Shown piece by piece: positions 60,169-60,455 of a stretch of 60,455 nt of DNA. The notes beneath the pieces were generated by a model. It had not been told where the DNA came from and did no database searches. It saw nothing but the letters and a program-made list of their open reading frames with translations. The first letter of the stretch is position 1. Every line of letters begins with the position of its first letter. The DNA comes from JBBIMS01 sp964531645. GTDB lineage: Bacteria; Acidobacteriota; Aminicenantia; JBFLYD01; JBBIMS01. The DNA is taken from contig CAZHEF010000012.1 in NCBI GenBank assembly GCA_964531645.1, positions 1-60,455 of the forward strand, in the 5' to 3' direction. Made by a program: the position numbers and the translations under genes.

Positions 60169-60455
60169 TCACTTCAAACTTTTATATCTTTTCATCTCTA
60201 TCCCTAATTTCTTCATTATCTCCCTCGTCTTCTTCGGTATCTCTGAAAGTATCCATTCCCCTCCTATCTTCAACTTCCTTACCCTAATTAGATGAGTTAT
60301 TAAATCCTTCGGCGTATGCCCCTTCAAAAGCCCCTTCTCCATTAGCTCCCTGTATATCCTGTAATAATATAGGAGTGATACAAAGTTTATAAACATCCAT
60401 CCTTCTACCTCCCTGTCCCCTCTTAAATATGTCCTGTCTGCATGAAGGAGATTCT
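60169..60455 (-). pseudogene. IS1634-like transposase, C-terminal end, frameshifted
   Basis: The last part of an IS4-superfamily (IS1634-type) DDE transposase that enters from the right edge. The outer part reads 'LLHADRTYLRGDREVEG' and the inner part 'FINFVSLLYYYRIYRELM' to the end 'KTREIMKKLGIEMKRYKSLK'. Family members have 'EGWMFINF' at the junction; here GGATGTTT replaces the expected 12 bases, a 4-bp loss that shifts the frame at about 60396. So this copy is probably inactive unless the loss is a sequencing error. Its presence marks the right end as a mobile-element-affected zone. Confidence 0.75.

Noticed and set aside
1..60455. CRISPR array or cas genes
   Set aside because: No regularly spaced 20-40-bp repeats were found; the repeats present are 7-9-bp tandem units.

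Overview
The window is AT-rich, gene-dense bacterial chromosome. The cell is Gram-negative: there is a DUF1302-type outer-membrane protein, a LolA-like lipoprotein-sorting protein, a TonB-type C-terminal domain and an EnvC-like peptidoglycan factor. It is probably anaerobic or microaerophilic, given the B12-dependent ribonucleotide reductase, SUF Fe-S assembly, HypA/HypB, two radical SAM enzymes and ferritin-like proteins. Two MglA-like GTPases, two DUF507 proteins, an FHA-GGDEF protein and a small 'REKFWG'-type protein recall Acidobacteriota/Aminicenantia genomes. That placement rests on memory of gene content and is weak. No rRNA, convincing tRNA or CRISPR array was seen.

Layout. 1-15.6 kb (+): the 3' end of an unknown gene; a degenerate receiver/Ser-Thr kinase/TonB_C fusion; accD; folC; an EnvC-like protein; a nitroreductase; a ZIP transporter; two ferritin-like proteins; MglA-like GTPase 1; a LysM lytic transglycosylase; comM; an FHA-GGDEF protein; a small membrane protein; MglA-like GTPase 2. 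15.6-20.3 kb (-): M14 peptidase, EamA transporter, thiamine-binding protein and radical SAM protein. 20.4-22.1 kb (+): zinc-ribbon protein, two DUF507 proteins, thioesterase. 22.1-27.1 kb (-): TetR, MMPL/RND, LolA-like and DUF1302, an envelope lipid-transport type cassette. 27.3-29.0 kb (+): GT-C-like membrane protein. 29.3-35.8 kb (-): ArsR-SufC, SufB, SufD, SufS, SufU, HypA, HypB. 36.2-38.9 kb (-): three unknown genes and a frameshifted gene. 39.1-46.5 kb (-): seven tightly packed genes (glgA, trx, trxB, DUF58, transglutaminase, B3/B4, AmrS). 46.5-53.3 kb (-): four exported proteins. 53.8-57.1 kb (+): nrdJ with an intein. 57.2-60.5 kb: a decay zone with three disrupted genes and the tail of an IS1634-like transposase.

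Main points. (1) The suf regulator and SufC share one uninterrupted reading frame, and a perfect 9-bp-arm palindrome covers their promoter and start codon. (2) hypA is complete if it starts at ATT. (3) Many promoters fit TTGACA-17-TATAAT and place the predicted transcription start 0-12 nt before the start codon, suggesting leaderless or near-leaderless mRNAs. (4) The nrdJ leader holds two promoters with a 58-nt two-stem RNA fold between them. (5) Two genes near the right end carry in-frame TGA codons with conserved-looking sequence continuing beyond. Residue positions count from the start chosen in each entry. Transcription starts and functions are inferences from sequence; no searches were run.
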